The notes beneath the pieces were generated by a model. It saw only the letters and a list, made by a program, of their open reading frames with translations, had not been told where the DNA came from and made no database searches. A stretch of DNA of 64,000 nucleotides from Stichopus chloronotus (lineage: Eukaryota > Echinodermata > Holothuroidea > Aspidochirotida > Stichopodidae), in NCBI GenBank assembly GCA_021234535.1, contig CM037830.1, forward strand, positions 9,365,252 to 9,429,251. Reading direction: 5' to 3'. This document shows positions 1 to 28,600 of the stretch, piece after piece. Both the position numbers and the translations under genes were made by a program. Numbering within the stretch: the stretch's first letter is position 1; each line of letters starts with the position of its first letter.

Positions 1-527
1 AATCACCACAAAACGTTGGTGTGCCTCCCAAGTATAATGCGGGGAGTCTTTTCCGAAGAACTGTTATCATAATGCAAAGACGTTGGACGTCAAGAATCAC
101 ATGGAATGGATTGGATTAAGTGTCTTTTGTTTCGAACACAAAAGATATCACATAATCTAACGGATGGTATGAAATGTCAGTACTACTTGCAAGTCTGTAC
201 AGGAGCTATCATCAGTCCGCAACGACCGCAGGACTCACAATTCCCCATTTGGCGTCAGATTTTCCAATCGGTGCTTGATCGTCACTTCTATTGGCTCTCG
301 CTGGTATGGAATCCCAGCACATGTAAGCTAGAAACAATTTGATTGGCATCATCTTAACAGATTTTTAAGCTCTGTCACCAGTTCCATTCTTCTCGTAATT
401 CTTGTGCCCTTTTTAAACATCTATTCAATTTTATAAGAATTGTTTTGAGCAAATTTGTTTGTTGATTATACTGAAATTAGAATCAGCGTAGACGTATTTT
501 ATTTCTTTGCATTTTCTAACATTACAG

Positions 528-604
528 GAAGGTAACCATCACTTGCTTCGTGATTATATGCCTGGAATTACTTATCATCGTTTATCTATGGTCCTTTCAG
601 GAAG
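528..604 (+). CDS. Glycosyltransferase exon: signal-anchor segment
   Basis: The acceptor is TTACAG at 522-527 and the donor is GAAG|GTAGGA at 604/605. The exon enters after two bases of a codon and leaves after one. The frame codes a short basic/polar start, about 19 strongly hydrophobic residues, then WSFQE. Its joining phase matches the next exon exactly. Confidence 0.7.
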
Positions 605-3227
605 GTAGGAATTTCGTTTAAGATTTGCCCTTTCCAAGCCAAATTATGCATTTAACGATCATTTCCGCCATTATAATAACGATAACTCCTATTCAGACAC
701 TCTGTTCACTGATGTGTACAAGGGACATTACGAATCCTGGAACAAGAGCAAAAAAAAAAAAATAGAGGAAAGAAAAGAAAACACATTTTTACTGTTGTGG
801 AACATTTGTTGATTAACAGTGCAAATTAAATTGTCGCTGTTTGTCTTAATCTGATGAGGCTTTGCATACATAGAATGTAAATAACGATCCTTGAAACTCA
901 CTCGTTTAAGTTTTCATAATCTGTTCGCACGGCGGAAAGTGCAAACTGCAATGAAAACTCTTTGTGCTAATTATATGCCAACAGTCACTAGAGATTCACC
1001 TAATTAAAACACAATTTAGCTGAAATTAACTTATCGATCTTCATAAAGCAGAACTTGCTTCTGTCACTGCGATTTTATGAACCGTAGGGACAGTAAAATA
1101 CATCCATGTAAAAACTGGATGTCAAGATCCCCAGTCAGTATTTGGAAGGTTTTTTTTTTCAAAAATGTTTACGACTAAAACGTTACAAAAGACTCCTTAA
1201 GAAGTACGGTGGAAGTGGAAATTTCAAGTGTTCCAGAACACGTAAACTCACAACGTCAGGAAAGGTTAGAAGTCCCATCTCATGATGTGCATTTGTATCC
1301 AAGAATTGTGTTTCTATAAACGCCACGACAAACGCAACTGATTGTAGAACTCCGCTTAGATGTATAATAGTGTAATTATCACTGTCCCCCCCCCCCCCCA
1401 CTTCAGCTCTTTGCTCTCCACCTCAGCCCACCCCACCCATGCACCCAGGATGAAATATCTGGTAACCTTACTGGTAAGATATCATGTTTGTAGTATCATT
1501 TTGTTTATAGCATTTTCGTAATGTTCTCAACACAGAGCAGGAATTTTTCTGTTTAGTATCTTCGAGTATTTACCATTTAGCTATAGCTTCATGGGTTGGC
1601 TATACGCACATCCAGTAGGCCTATGTAAAGTGAAATTAAAACATTTGTAAACGTGTTGTTCGTATCCAGAGCAGACGTTGTCTCTACAGATATATCTTTT
1701 ACCTATGTCACTTTTACCTATGTCTACCTATGACATAGGTAAAAGATATATAAGACGTTGTCTCTATTGATATCACTTACCTATATATGAAACCCAGTAA
1801 TTAAGTCATTAAGAGGTAATATGTAGGCCTAACAAAAGACATACGGACACTGTGCAACACGCCACGTCATCAAATTTTCATTTTCATCAAACTTTCAAAA
1901 GCCATTCTAAAAATGGTAATAGAGAAAACAATGGAAAATCCAATGGATTTTCATTCAGATATTCTCTCAGAACTCTTCTCTAAAGCATGCCACCAGACCT
2001 TGAGCGACGGTCGGGAGATGCGGTAATATATTCTCTGTGGATGAGTTCGTGTGTGTGTGTGTGTGCGTGCGTGTGTGTGGATGTATAAGTACAGAGATAC
2101 GTGAACTGTAAAACAACCTCTGTGATGAGTGAATGTGTGTGGCACATTTGCTCTGTATGAAATATTTACCATTCCCCGGAAAGTGTCATTTAACTCCCTA
2201 TCATTCCAAAACATCATCGACAGAAAAATGAAAAAAAAAAAAAATATTGAGTTGCTTTACGTGTGCGATTCACTGACCGTCTATCTGTTCAATATTACAT
2301 TCAATGTCCGGATGTCAAAGGTACGCAACATTCTCATTTAGAACTATTATTAATTTTTGATTATTTTCTTCTAATTATACAGACGGTTACGTTGTTCGAC
2401 CTTTTGATCAGTCTCTGCCATTGAAAGCTGTCTCTGAGATTCATGACACGAACCCGGTCTATCCTACGATAGAAGATGTCCTAAATTACCAACTTAAGTC
2501 CCCGGTCTTACTCACTGCCGTCAATCACGGCTTTCTAACGCTACTGTTTAACCTTTTGACCAGCATTCAACGTCTAAACGAACAATCTATGCGGGAAATA
2601 AGTGTATTTGTAATCTGCGAGGACAGACTGTCTTTCGAGGAACTTTCCAAAGATCGCCTTAATATAAGTTTAAAGTACGTCACAGCTTTGACTCATCTCC
2701 AAGAATCGACTTCGACTCCTACAATATTTGGGTCAGACCTTTATTTGAAGCTGGTCCAGAAAAGAGTCTCCTACATCGAGCTTCTGTTACGTGATGACAT
2801 CGACGTTTTGTACGTCGATTGTGACGTGGTTTTACTGGACGACCCTTTCCAGTATTTCAACGGTACAGAGGATCTATACATTCAAAGCGAGACACTGACT
2901 ATGTCTGTCGTCTGCACCGGCTTTTTCTTCATGAGAGCTAACAATGTCACCCGACGGTTCGTGTCTGCCTGGAAACAAGCTCTTCCCACCGATAAGTTAG
3001 GAAATCAGAGCAGTTTCAACCGAGTCTTGAGAAAATTTAAGCAACAAATGTCAGTCAAAGTTCTGACGATGGAGAGGTTCTTCAATGGAAATTTATTTTC
3101 GAAATCCGATCTCCCCTGGCAAAAGAGAGCGCCAAGACCCGTGGAGGTTCACGCTAATTACTTGAAAGGGATTGAAAATAAAACTGCCATGCTGAGAAGA
3201 TATGACTTGTGGTTCTCCACTGAATAG
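528..3227 (+). CDS. Type II membrane glycosyltransferase, nucleotide-diphospho-sugar transferase family (5' partial)
   Basis: Two exons, 528-604 and 2383-3227, join in phase (1 nt + 2 nt gives an Asp codon) to an open frame of about 307 residues ending in TAG. The first exon encodes a Lys-led hydrophobic stretch of about 20 residues (ITCFVIICLELLIIVYLW), which reads as a signal anchor, so a Golgi-lumen enzyme is inferred. The second exon has the layout of the nucleotide-diphospho-sugar transferase family (Pfam PF03407, which includes plant RGXT xylosyltransferases and animal 'xylosyltransferase-like' proteins). It shows a repeated-hydrophobic start (VLLTAVNHGFLTLLFNLL), a VLYVDCDVVLLDDP metal/nucleotide-sugar DxD motif near residues 172-174 of the visible protein, a NQSSFN segment and a VHANYLKG motif near the C-terminus. 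N-glycosylation sequons (NGT, NVT, NQS, NKT) fit a lumenal domain. Donor sugar and acceptor cannot be read from sequence. The initiator exon is not found with confidence; an ATG at 72 followed by a weak GTCAAG donor at 89 would be in phase but is speculative. Confidence 0.82.
1690..1751. repeat. Perfect 21-bp inverted repeat (hairpin), 20-base loop
   Basis: The arm 1690-1710 ends TTTTACCTATGTCA and is the exact reverse complement of 1731-1751. The hairpin is flanked by a direct repeat of GACGTTGTCTCTA (about 1673 and 1754), so the whole block looks like a local duplication-inversion. Confidence 0.8.
1785..1915 (+). repeat. Dispersed repeat, copy 1 (partial)
   Basis: It shares AGGCCTAACAAAAGA and the following ATAC-GACAC and CATTTTCATCAAACTTT-like segments with copies at about 31730-32115 (plus) and 48160-48530 (minus). 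It lacks the 5' half present in those copies. Confidence 0.55.
2049..2079. repeat. GT/GC dinucleotide microsatellite
   Basis: A run of GT dinucleotides interrupted by two GC units in the glycosyltransferase intron. Confidence 0.9.
2383..3227 (+). CDS. Glycosyltransferase exon: catalytic domain and stop
   Basis: The acceptor is AATTATACAG ending at 2382. The frame is open from the acceptor, 38 bases before the TTG at 2421, so the first in-frame ATG is not the protein start. The exon encodes the whole catalytic domain, including the DCD motif (about 2817-2825) and a terminal LWFSTE before TAG. No AATAAA is obvious directly downstream. Confidence 0.85.
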
Positions 3228-6200
3228 GATGGTGTAAATGACTTATAGACAGAGGGATTGGCATTTGCAGCATACCACAGCGTACTACAGCACACTATTG
3301 ATCTAGAAATCTTCCCTGATTACGAGACTATGGCACACATGACGGCTCTTTGTGCTAGGGCTGCTTCCTCACAATCGAACATCTGTTGAGACTTGTGCCC
3401 ACGTTGGAGAACATTATTGTACTTTTGATTAAAGGAATATTTCGCTGACAAGTAAAGGGGAAGATAATAATTTTCGGTGCAAACAGTTCAAACCTTAGGC
3501 CAGTAGCTTTTTCCTCTCTCCAAAGATATATATTTCGTTTTCGTTTATTTTTTAAATTATTGCAAGAAGTATTTGATGTTCTTTGAAACTGAACCACTTT
3601 CAACATGTAACTTTGAAAGTTAACACCAATGAAAAAGTTAGATTTGACATATTTTTAATTTTCCTCCGAAAGCTCTTATCTCTCAACTATCATAACTTTT
3701 ATCTTTGAAGGTAATCGGCCGTCGGTGTAACATGGCGAGTTCCCTTATGCAGTATATCATATTGATATATATTTTTTCTTCCAAAATCCATACCTTTCAA
3801 ACAAAATATGCTGAATCGTTTTCAATTGAGAGAAAAATTAGTCCTAATTTGTGTGAAATTTCAGTTTTCTTCTGTTGTTAATCCCTTTAACAAACCCGGC
3901 AGCCATGCGTGTAGCCTACATGGTATAACAAGAACAATGTACGATTAAGTGGTTGGCACAGAGCATATTAATCAGTGGACTTTTGAAATGGACCTTTGAA
4001 ATGGACACCATTGCAACCCTTTTAGTGGGTGAAAGTATCGCCAGACCTTCAAAAATATTAATAATTCTTCAGCATCGTCCAATGCAGAGTAACTTCTGTC
4101 GACGGTCGATACCACATAGTGCAGTTTTTATTAGCCGTCCATACGGAAATCAATTATGGTGACTTTGCTTTTGTTTGCTTATGACCCTGTTTGTCAACTT
4201 GTATCTGATGGAGGCTGATCTGTAACTTATACAGAAAAGCAAAAGCACCCTTTCGTTGATTTTGAGTGGTGGGATCAATTGGCATACCCTCAAACAATGA
4301 ACCAGCATTGAACACTGCTGCAATGGAGACCCAAACTAACTATATTTACGCTATACGTTTTTCACTCTGGTATGAATATTGCAGATAAAAAACCTTGTGA
4401 CGTCACTATTGTCAGCAATTCTTTAAAAGCCATTTCGTCATCATGAAGATCTGTGTACATTACAGGTTTTATATTTCGAATAATATTTCTCAAACTTGTC
4501 GATATTCAAATTTTGCAATTCCTGCAAGTCAAGCACTAGTTTTCTGATTTTTTAACCTGAGTTTGTTGCATTGGGCACGGGAACTGGAAGACACATACTC
4601 CAGCTCTCTGATAAGGCTCAAAGTCTTCACCACCCACTAACAGTTGGATCCAGACATGGAGGGGGTGGGCGTAGGCAAGCGAATTTCTGGGGACTATGTT
4701 TTTGTTCAGATACATGTGTTATTTTATATGGGATTCGCGCTAATAATAACTTGGGAGCGTAAGAGCAACTTTGCACACTTTACATTGACACATTGAGGGA
4801 ATCATCAAAAGCTGACTTAAAGGCTGTACTGCATCACCTTAAGCTATATTTTTACCTCCCGGAAAGCAAAATTCTTAACTGGTTCTAAGTTACAGTACTC
4901 TTAGATTGAAAGCAAATTCGAAAGATGAGGAGCAGCTCGTATTACACAGCGTACACAGGGATCCATTGTTTTGATTACATATGTGGAGGAATTTAAGACA
5001 GGCTGAGGGAGGGACTAGAGGTAGGTGGTTGGGAGAATTGAAACTGTCTGGGGTGATGAGTTTTTGTCTTTAAGTAAGTTATTGCACAGGAGCTTGGCAT
5101 ACTCGTAGAGCAAGGTCAAGAAGCATAGGAGTCTGTCAGCAAATCCTCACACTCCTCTTCTGGTTGCGAGGCTGTTGAGAGTTTGTGTGCAATCGTATGA
5201 CATGGTCTGTATCATCCAATGAATATCAGAGCATGCCTATTACAGCAGGGAGCCTGTTATCGAGCCTCTGTAAGACTGTCATGTAAAGAGCATGGCATAT
5301 AGCCACATGGTAAGTACATGTGGCCGATGTTATTTTAAGAATCAAGAAAACATCAATTGCATAACTCCAGGAATCATACATATCTGGGTACAAGTATCGT
5401 GAAGCTCAACTTTAATCATGATTCTTGAAATTTCAAAAACTTTCAGCCTTGCAGATGCTTTGAAGAAAAATGTTCCGAAGTCATGAACAAATCATTACAA
5501 CACAACTCAATCAATGGGGAGGATGAAATTGCAGAATACGGGGTACGACTATTGATAACCAGTAGCGTCACGGAGTTTAAAGAGAGGCAGGGGGAAGAGC
5601 CCCTCAACCTCTGAAGTCAGTCGCGGGTTTTGCCCGCTAGAGGAAGGGGAAATTTCTGAAGAGACACACCGAGTACGCAAACCTCTTAGTATTGACAGTG
5701 TTTTTCATTGACTTGATATTTAATCAAAGGTATCTAGTTCTTCCAATCGTCCATCAGAAATTAACAAGTCAGGAGGCCATCATGAGGCCCATGGTGCTGG
5801 TATTCTTACTATCATTACCTTTCCTTCGCCCCTTTTTAACCAACTGAAAAAATGTTGTCTCAAAACTATGTAGGTTAAGTGTCGTTAACTTTCGCTTTCT
5901 TTCAGCAGTTTGAAATCATCTCACCAAACTTCTTGTCTGGCCTGGTGATCCTAAACGTACAAACAACTTGTGATGGATTCTGTAGCAAACTGCAGTATAG
6001 TACGCAAAGAGAAGTGATTCTATGTTTTACATTGACAACTCCACAGTATATTCAGCTGGTGTTGGAATCAGTACAATTTCAGACTAGGTGTAAAGAAGTT
6101 TTCAGTCTGATAAAGGCATCGCCACAATGACACCGTATGCATGGTTGAAACTCCTGATATTGCTGCCATCCCTGGACCTCCACCGGGACTCAGTGGCCCT

Positions 6201-7051
6201 GGACCCTGCTCTTAACGAGGGCCATGAACACCACTCCAACACAATTTATAGAGTAGACGAACTCTTCCACTGGCAGAAAATAATTTACTCCGTCTCGTGC
6301 ATATAGCTCGGTGCAGTCTTTGACTTGTCCCTAACAGCCTTTACCGCACACACACTGTTTTCTTTGTGTTATTGATTAATGCAATCATCCCTTCTCCTGA
6401 GAAGCGTATTTAAAACAGCACACATGTTCATTACCCTAGCTATTATATTCATATTTGCCTGAAAAACCATCTCTACTGAAATTGAACAAAACAAAAATAG
6501 GCCGATAACGACTTGTTGACTTTACGGGTATATTTTGGAAGTTCATTAGCTGACTTCTCAGAGACATGAACTTTCCGTCATTGAATCAAATTTCTGTACT
6601 GTATTTGCACTGTAATCTGTAACTATAAAAACGATCACTAAAGGACCAATGAATGGCTGTCCGATCACCCTATATCTCATGAGTTTCCTAGGGCGTTTCC
6701 CTCCTGGACGCAGCCAGGGACCCTAACGGGAGCCCCTTGAAGGCCCCACCCGTTCAAATTCACTCTCCAAAAACCTACACACGCCCGCACTTTTAGTAAC
6801 ATCGAACTCAGCCGGAGTAATTCCACATTTGCACTAAACACATTATTCTTTAGGATTCTTACAGCTATGGAAATTGATGGTAACAACAAGAATACTAAAT
6901 AAATAAGCAAGTGGTTTTTTAACTTTGCCATTTTTAATTGCAAGGTTTCAAAAAATTGATACTGTTTTTCCTTCTAACCTGCATTTATTATCAATGGTAT
7001 TAAGTCGTCCATTGAGAGTGGCACGGGTGTTGAATTTTAGACTCCATGTAG
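3228..7051. other. Intergenic DNA, no gene recognised
   Basis: This is AT-rich DNA with only short open frames lacking domain signatures or paired splice sites. The start probably holds the 3' UTR of the glycosyltransferase gene. I see no supported feature. Confidence 0.5.
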
Positions 7052-7823
7052 CAGTGGCGTATTTAAGGGGGGGGGGGGAATTGGGCCATCCCCCCCCCCC
7101 CCCTCGCTGATGCCGTTTTTCGTTTATTAAATAATTTTAAAGTGATGTCGCAATGGGAGGTTTGCCGTAAGTTATACTTCGTTTGTTTAATATTTTTGGC
7201 TAGTATACTATCAATAAAGTCACACAGTACAGGTAAGCACGTTCATACTATACTCATATAGACACTTACAAACACGTAATTGTGTAGTGCCACCTCGAAC
7301 TAGTGTGTGCCGCTACAAGTATCAGTCAGTGATAATGTCTGTGTTTAGTTTGAGTGCAGTGACTGAGCTTCAACAGAGTCAGATCAATGGAATGTGCATC
7401 TTAACTCCCTAGTCAGACCCCCCCCCCCCCCCCATGAAAAGTGGCAGAACTCAGGCGTCCCATTTTTTTTTTCGTTCCCAGCGTCTAGAGAACACCGATA
7501 GACCGTTCCTCCAAATCGTAAAATGGTGCAGCGTCCATGACATAAAAGAACATATGGTCACATTTGTCCTCATACCAATTCCCTCCACACCCGCATCCCC
7601 CCTTCATCAAAACCTTCTGGACACGAGCCTGGTAGTGGTTTTTTTTTTAAGTTTAATAACGTAAAAACTAAATTTTCTAATACTAATTTTACATTTGAAA
7701 CAAATATAACATATATTGCTACAAATTGCTTAACAAGACATCTAATTAGTCATTATTTTTTGGGGGGAAGACATTTTTCCCCCCATGTACTCGACCACAG
7801 AACAAATCCTGGCTACGCCACTG
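7052..7823. mobile_element. Non-autonomous hAT-like element with CAGTGGCGTA ends
   Basis: The left end reads CAGTGGCGTATTT and the right end reads TACGCCACTG, giving 10-bp terminal inverted repeats of a type common in hAT elements. The flanking 8-mers CCATGTAG (7044-7051) and CCATAAAG (7824-7831) agree at six of eight positions, as expected for a decayed 8-bp target duplication. The interior (772 bp) holds G12, C14 and C16 runs and no transposase frame. Confidence 0.72.
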
Positions 7824-10800
7824 CCATAAAGAGCGTAATATTAATATGCACAGGGGGTATATACCTTTTTTGGAAAAAAAAGGTTTGCACGACTAGTTAA
7901 ATCAGTGAACTCTTTGCTTCCGATAGAATTTATTCCCCACTCCTTACAGTTATTTTCCAACGGAGAACAAAAATAATATAGTATAATCTCAATATGATGT
8001 AATCACGGCAACTGTCTGGCGCTATACATTTCTCTTTGTTGCGACATTTGCCAGATTACTTACTGCTGCAACGAGTTTGTTAACTGTGTCAAGTTCTTGA
8101 TGCCAAACAAAACCCAGCCTAGATGTCGATCTATACATGTCGGTATTGATAAGAGTTTTTTTTAACCGTTTGTAACATCTTACAAAGCATTCCTCACTGT
8201 CGCCAATTATTAATTGTTAGTAGGTGTGTACCATTGTATGCAATATGTCAGAGGCGGTTTTGGTCCGATATCAAGGAGATCTGTATTTGCCTTTGTATCT
8301 GGTGGACAGGCAGTGAAAAGATTTTCTTTTTATATATTCGTCACTTTAATTTTAGTTCACCTTGTATGTCTATTTTGTCGCTAACAGTTGCCTTTAAAGC
8401 ATATCCTCTTTGTCATGAAATCTCAAAGGCGTGATATTTCTAGACTCTAAACAATATGAGGGTCCTCGTTGAACCAGGTCACTTTCCTTTTTCTGATGAG
8501 ACACGTCGTTTTCTCTCTGTACTTCATGAAGAGAATCGGCATCCATCATTTTCTTTGGAAGCACCTAGTGGAATAGAATTAATGACTGCTGGTGGTAACG
8601 TAGTAGTGCTCTTCTCCTTTCTGTCGAAATGGTCAAGGAAGCATCCCCATTCGATCTTAGTATCCACTAAGTCTAACACCCGAGCCGAGTCAACCATTGC
8701 TTTGGGAACACGTTGTCATCCCTGCATACTACTCGAACATCCCTGTGTCAAATTCTGTCTGTTATTTCTGAAAACTCTGGAATTTCTACCAAATCATGCG
8801 TCCGGAGCATAATTATAGTTCCCACTCTTTCAGTCAATGCAGGTTTGTTCACGTAAAAAAGAAAGAAATACTTCAGTTTCTCCCACGCAAAGTAAACATT
8901 CACTTATAACCAAAGGGAACCATTCCAGTTTTTGCAAAAAGTTTATTGTAGCGCGACCAATTGACTTGGGAAATGAGGGTGGTGAAAAGACTATTTAAGG
9001 CAATGCTGGTAGAGAAGTATTTGCCAATAGGTAAATTAGGCTTGGTTTCACGAAAGAGGTGGCTGAACTGCGGATATTGCTGGGTTCTTTCATATATCTG
9101 TTCTTTGCACAGAAAAAAAAAACACCTTTTCTCTATTACAGATTTGAATGCTCATCTATTCCTAAAATGAAAAGGTCGTATTTTTTTTGTAAATCTACTT
9201 CACTATTCATTCAGACTGACATGGAAAAAAACCTGAAGTCTTATATTGTGAGAATGGAAAAAGTATATTTGGTATTGCAACAATAGGCTACAGTACGACG
9301 CAACACAAATTAAGAAAGAAATCTGATCATGCCACACAAGCTGCCAATGGACTAGTTGGCTGAATTTATAAAACGCCACAAGCAGTTGTTCATTAGGACT
9401 TACTAGGCTACAGCGGCTGCAAGGGCCAGGGCCGGAGGGTTCACACAACTGTATAGATTTTCTTCAACCATTTGGAGCAATAGTTCCCAAACTTTTTCAC
9501 TCCATTTACCCCTAATCGGTACCTCTTTGCTTTGCCTACCATATATTAATTGCATACATAATTTACGATGAGGTTGGGCCATAGCTAATTTTTGCGTCCA
9601 ATTAGTTTTATATGTAGAGCCGTTCTCCCTTAGCCCCCCCCCCCCCCCCCCCGTTACAAAAAATACACCACATTATTTTACATTTTGTTTGTATAACAAG
9701 GCTTTTTTAAATTGTCTAGAGGCTGCTCAAGTCCTTCGTTTGTTAGTACCCCCTGCTATGTTTGTTAGTACCCAGAGGGGATTCAGTAGTCATGATTGCA
9801 AACCATGGTTCTATGGTCTCGATTGGACGAGCATCAGTTTGAGCATCAAAACATTTACAATGTGGATGTGGTTTGCTATTAAAGGTAAACATTGAAAGAT
9901 AAAACAAAGCAGAAACCCCGTCAAGTCGGAACTAATTCAGCACTAAGCCAGGGACTCTGATTACAGCGGGAACTGCATCATGTGAAAGACCCATTCATTT
10001 CTTCACTATTCATATTCATCGGGATCCCCCCCCCCCCCCACATACACACACACACACTTATGAAAGGTGTAAAAAATGAAAAAGCATATTTTGCAAAGAA
10101 TGGTAACTTCATACGTCATAGTAAGAGGATCAACCCCCTCCCTCCCTCCTCTGGTTTGCAGACTTGAAAGCTTTGAACTACCGACTGATAGGACATCGTT
10201 CCAAAATTACGGGAGTTGCTATATCTTATTATATATTCTCTATTTGTCAGCCAAATGAATGAACTGTACGGAAGCCGAAAAGCGCGATGGATTGGGGGGA
10301 AATCGATATAACCCAGGTATGATGGTGAACCACTGGTGTATTTGTCCCGGCGAACAAAATGCGGGGAGGGGGGGGGGGGATCTCCAACTTCTATATAGGG
10401 TATGTTACATTATGTAATACATTGGTTTTAGTCGCTAATGTTTGGTCAAGCAATGTTAACGAAGTAATCGTCCTTTCTTGGAGTACCCCCTCATTTCCGT
10501 TTTGTCAACTGTTTTCAAAACATGGTATACACACATTCATAGTGGTTTTTAAGCATATCGTTTTCCTCAAATCACCGCACTTCTAGGCTTCCGCAAATCC
10601 CTCAATATTTGATGAATTCAAGAGCATGCGACCTGCGGACTCGCAGATTTTCTCTCAATGCCTTTAATACCCAAAGTGAGTCGATGGCATGATACGAAAC
10701 AAGTTCAGCTTGTTGATGAACTGAACTGCTAGTTTCAACATTTTAAAGCCGATTTTTACTCCTATATGCCAATTCATTATTGTAAGGTAGACTTTTTGTC

Positions 10801-11419
10801 ACATTTTCGTTAAAAATGAAGGGGAATGTTGCTTCTGACACAAGTTAAGGGGTTTATAAAATGGACAAACACTTTCCTCATCAGCAAAAACTCGTCAGTG
10901 TTACATTAGAACAAATCAAAAGTTAAAAATACTCTCAGGCAGACTTAGTGTTATTCTATTCATTTCCAATCCTTTTAGAGAAACTCTCATGACTTTCTCT
11001 TGAGTATCAAAACTGCTGAGTATGGAGGAAGATTTGACCAACTTTTTACTTCAAGAACCCAGTAATAAGAAAACAAGTTTTCTTCAACAAGTTAAATCTT
11101 AACGAGTTATCTTCAAAAGTTACCTTTAAGAAGGTAAACTCATGTTTTTTTTAATCAAAGCCATGACTTTTATCGTTATACTATACTGATTTAAATGAAA
11201 CAGCCCTGGTACGTGGTATCAATATTTGAATGGAGACAACTCATGCCTCCAAATTAAAGCCCTTGGGGCACATGAAACATGAACAGCATGGGAACCGTAA
11301 AATATTCGGTTATGTTTATTCATATAACGGCATCTCAGTCTTACGCTGTTATTTGTCATCGTATTATCGTATTACTTTTTGTACCCGACAAATATTAAGA
11401 GTTCTCATTCAACAGTAAT
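7824..11419. other. Intergenic DNA with poly-C tracts, no gene recognised
   Basis: It contains a C19 run (9634-9652), a C14 run followed by a short CA repeat (10026-10058) and a G12 run (10368-10379). The sequence near 9478 (AGTTCCCAAACTTTTTCA) resembles the terminus of hAT-type elements, but no matching end was found. No open frame has a recognisable domain. Confidence 0.45.
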
Positions 11420-11572
11420 CAGGCCCGTATGCAGCTTTTTCAGTAGGAGGGTTCGATTTTACCACAAGTGGAACATTTTACCCGACAAAGGCTGAGCGGA
11501 ACTCCAGATTTTGTGGGGGCGGGGGGGTTCGTGCGAACGCCCTGAACCCCCCCCCCCCCCGATACGGGCCTG
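11420..11572. mobile_element. 153-bp MITE, CAGGCCCGTAT ends, 5-bp target duplication (copy 1)
   Basis: The left end CAGGCCCGTAT and right end ATACGGGCCTG are perfect 11-bp inverted repeats. GTAAT flanks the element on both sides (11415-11419 and 11573-11577). The interior shares CAGCTTTTTCAGT, GGTTCGATTTTACC and GCTGAGCGGAACTCCAGAT with the inverted copy at 54543-54739. It has no coding capacity. Confidence 0.85.
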
Positions 11573-11828
11573 GTAATTAACGCAATAATTACCGTTTCTT
11601 CTACCTTCAAATACATCCCCAACGTCTCTGTATTTCGTTGAACAATCATTTTAGAAAGAAAAATCAACTAAAGGTAAATTTTCTCAGTCAAACTCACCCT
11701 GATTTCCCCTTTAATCTTTTGAAGGGCAACAAGTACAAGTACGACTTTGTGCATGGTGACCTAAAAAATTTCTGTTACAGTGATAGGCCGCCCTCTTTAT
11801 GTGAGAAATTTGCCGTTGTTGGAAGTTA

Positions 11829-11836
11829 TGACGTCA
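11829..11836. promoter_or_regulatory. Canonical CRE palindrome TGACGTCA
   Basis: A perfect CREB/ATF-type site lies about 170 bases before the ARF start codon, where the promoter or 5' UTR should be. No TATA box is evident nearby. Use of the site is inference. Confidence 0.5.
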
Positions 11837-12005
11837 CAGTGTGAACTTACGTGAAACAAGGTACCTCTGTCCACGAGACTGACGTGGCAAACGCAAGAAA
11901 ATCCCCTGTTTTTGTGTCTCTGTAAATTAATTTAAGAAACTCGTGCAGTGTAGCGGAGAAACTAGAGAAGGAAAGACGACTCATTGTAATTAAAGAACAT
12001 CTGCG

Positions 12006-27575
<15,570 letters not shown>

Positions 27576-28594
27576 GACGTCTGCATCTGTAGCATTAGAT
27601 TAGTGACCTGCATTTCATTCAACTGAGAAACATCTCTGTCACATAGCCTCTCCCTGTCACGTACGGAACCTGTCACGTTTCATTTAGACAGGATGACAAA
27701 CAATGAAATGAAAAATTTTTTTTTGAAATCATTCTGCTTAAGATCTCAAAGACTTATTATGTGAGGTTGCAGTAGGAGTTGAGTTCTTTACCACTCGATG
27801 CTTATCTCATGGATCCCTTCTGTTGGCAGGGGGAAAAGTTTTCAACGAGAAGCTCCATCTAGAACTGTAAGATTAAATTGTTTTTGAAATTTTCAAAGTC
27901 TAAAAGCCACAGGAAATAATTTTTTTTATTTGCTGTTTCAAAATTTAGTCGTGTTAAGAGTCACAACGTGATTGGATCAGGACTGACATTTTTCAGAGCG
28001 AGCCACCGTTTCAACATTTCGTGGGATTTCCAGCCTTTTTGTTGTCTAAACCATCCCAAAGTGTGGATGTGGTTAATTTGAAATTCTTTGACTTGGAGAG
28101 CTGTGGAAATATTTTCCAGGGGTTGAGTTCAATTTTACTTTTTCTCGTGATATGTACTGTCTTTGCCTTCTGTGGATTTTCTACCAGTGAATATAAATAA
28201 ATTGCATGTAAAGTTCAGATTCAGATGGGGAAAACTGTCAAACTGTGCATCTGGATCAAGGTTGCTTTTGATGGATGTCATGCGAGGAAGCTTTAGTAAG
28301 TTCATACCTCCTGAGATCAATTATTCCTCAATTGGCAAAGGATTATTTTGCTCATCGCCTCACCTGACTGAAGACTTTCATTAACCATCATAAGCATATA
28401 GTGGAATACCAAGGACAGTCATCGCTGGCTCGTCAAGGATTATGAAACAGTTCGTGAAGCCATTTTGGGGCCTTAGACTCACAACTTGGTCTGCAAATCT
28501 GTGAGAATCATGGAAGTCCAAACCATGGTCCCAAGTCTTTTCAAAATTGAAGATGGTGGCCCACATTTGTCAAGCATGAAGGTTGTCTGATGTA

Positions 28595-28600
28595 AATAAA
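28595..28600 (+). terminator. Candidate polyadenylation signal AATAAA
   Basis: First canonical hexamer with plausible context about 1.0 kb after the ARF stop codon. A clear GU-rich element downstream is not obvious. Confidence 0.3.

Larger units (their letters stand above)
605..2382 (+). other. Glycosyltransferase intron
   Basis: Non-coding stretch between the two glycosyltransferase exons. It contains a C14 run (1386-1399), a perfect 21-bp inverted repeat (1690-1751), a copy of a dispersed repeat (about 1785-1915) and a GT/GC microsatellite (2049-2079). No further exon is convincing. Confidence 0.6.

Noticed and set aside
106..342. Open frame before the glycosyltransferase anchor exon, as its first exon
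   Set aside because: No good donor in the required phase; the translation lacks the short basic leader expected before a signal anchor.
8456..8812. 118-codon plus-strand open frame
   Set aside because: No motif and no supporting splice sites or neighbours.
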